Part shown: positions 15,991 through 15,992 of the stretch, in pieces
How the letters are laid out: each line of letters begins with the position of its first letter
Numbering within the stretch: the first letter of the stretch is position 1
NCBI GenBank assembly: GCA_965656605.1
Contig: CBFHLC010000046.1
Location: 1 to 15,992 of the forward strand
DNA: 15,992 bases
Source of the DNA: Litorivicinus sp965656605
GTDB taxonomy: Bacteria > Pseudomonadota > Gammaproteobacteria > Pseudomonadales > Litorivicinaceae
Reading direction: 5' to 3'
Notes under the pieces: model-generated
Database searches by the model: none
What the model was told of the DNA's origin: nothing
What the model saw: the letters and a program-made list of their open reading frames with translations, nothing else
Translations under genes and position numbers: made by a program

Positions 15991-15992
15991 GC

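Overview
The window looks like chromosomal DNA of a marine or other aquatic gammaproteobacterium. That placement is inferred from the gammaproteobacterial-type GlmU, GlmS, UvrD, YciA, YjdM and YfgD-like proteins, a TakP-type TRAP transporter, a LexA-like CTG-N10-CAG box before uvrD, and a mid-range GC content. No tRNA, rRNA, CRISPR array, insertion sequence or prophage gene was seen.

Layout. (1) 40-2888: a two-component pair on the + strand. It has a seven-helix hybrid histidine kinase carrying HisKA, ATPase, receiver and HPt domains, followed by an OmpR-type response regulator and a strong terminator. Its GC content is visibly lower than that of the genes downstream. (2) 2971-3114: the 3' remnant of a DUF1905 gene with no start, lying between the terminator and glmU. 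(3) 3158-6334: glmU and glmS, directly abutting, make UDP-GlcNAc for peptidoglycan and LPS. (4) 6518-9763: small housekeeping or accessory genes: yjdM, an IalB-like secreted protein, a YfgD/ArsC-like reductase, a GNAT acetyltransferase, a BenE-family transporter and an unrecognised membrane protein. (5) 9880-12441: uvrD with a probable SOS box, then a convergent yciA thioesterase. (6) 12459-15990: a TRAP transporter split into two divergent units. The permeases dctQ-dctM are on the - strand and the TakP-like binding protein is on the + strand.

How the parts work together. The kinase and regulator form a probable phosphorelay of unknown signal. GlmS and GlmU catalyse the first and last steps of the cytoplasmic route from fructose-6-P to UDP-GlcNAc. 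The TRAP proteins form one sodium-driven uptake system, probably for a 2-oxo acid or similar carboxylate. Two copies of a FadR/PdhR-like palindrome lie between the divergent units and probably bind a GntR-family regulator not encoded here.

No wholly new system is evident. The observations most worth following are the duplicated operator and nested palindromes in the TRAP control region, the LexA-like box overlapping a possibly leaderless uvrD promoter, and the DUF1905 remnant beside the AT-richer two-component pair. The coding layout is compact, with three tail-to-tail gene overlaps and one head-to-head start overlap.
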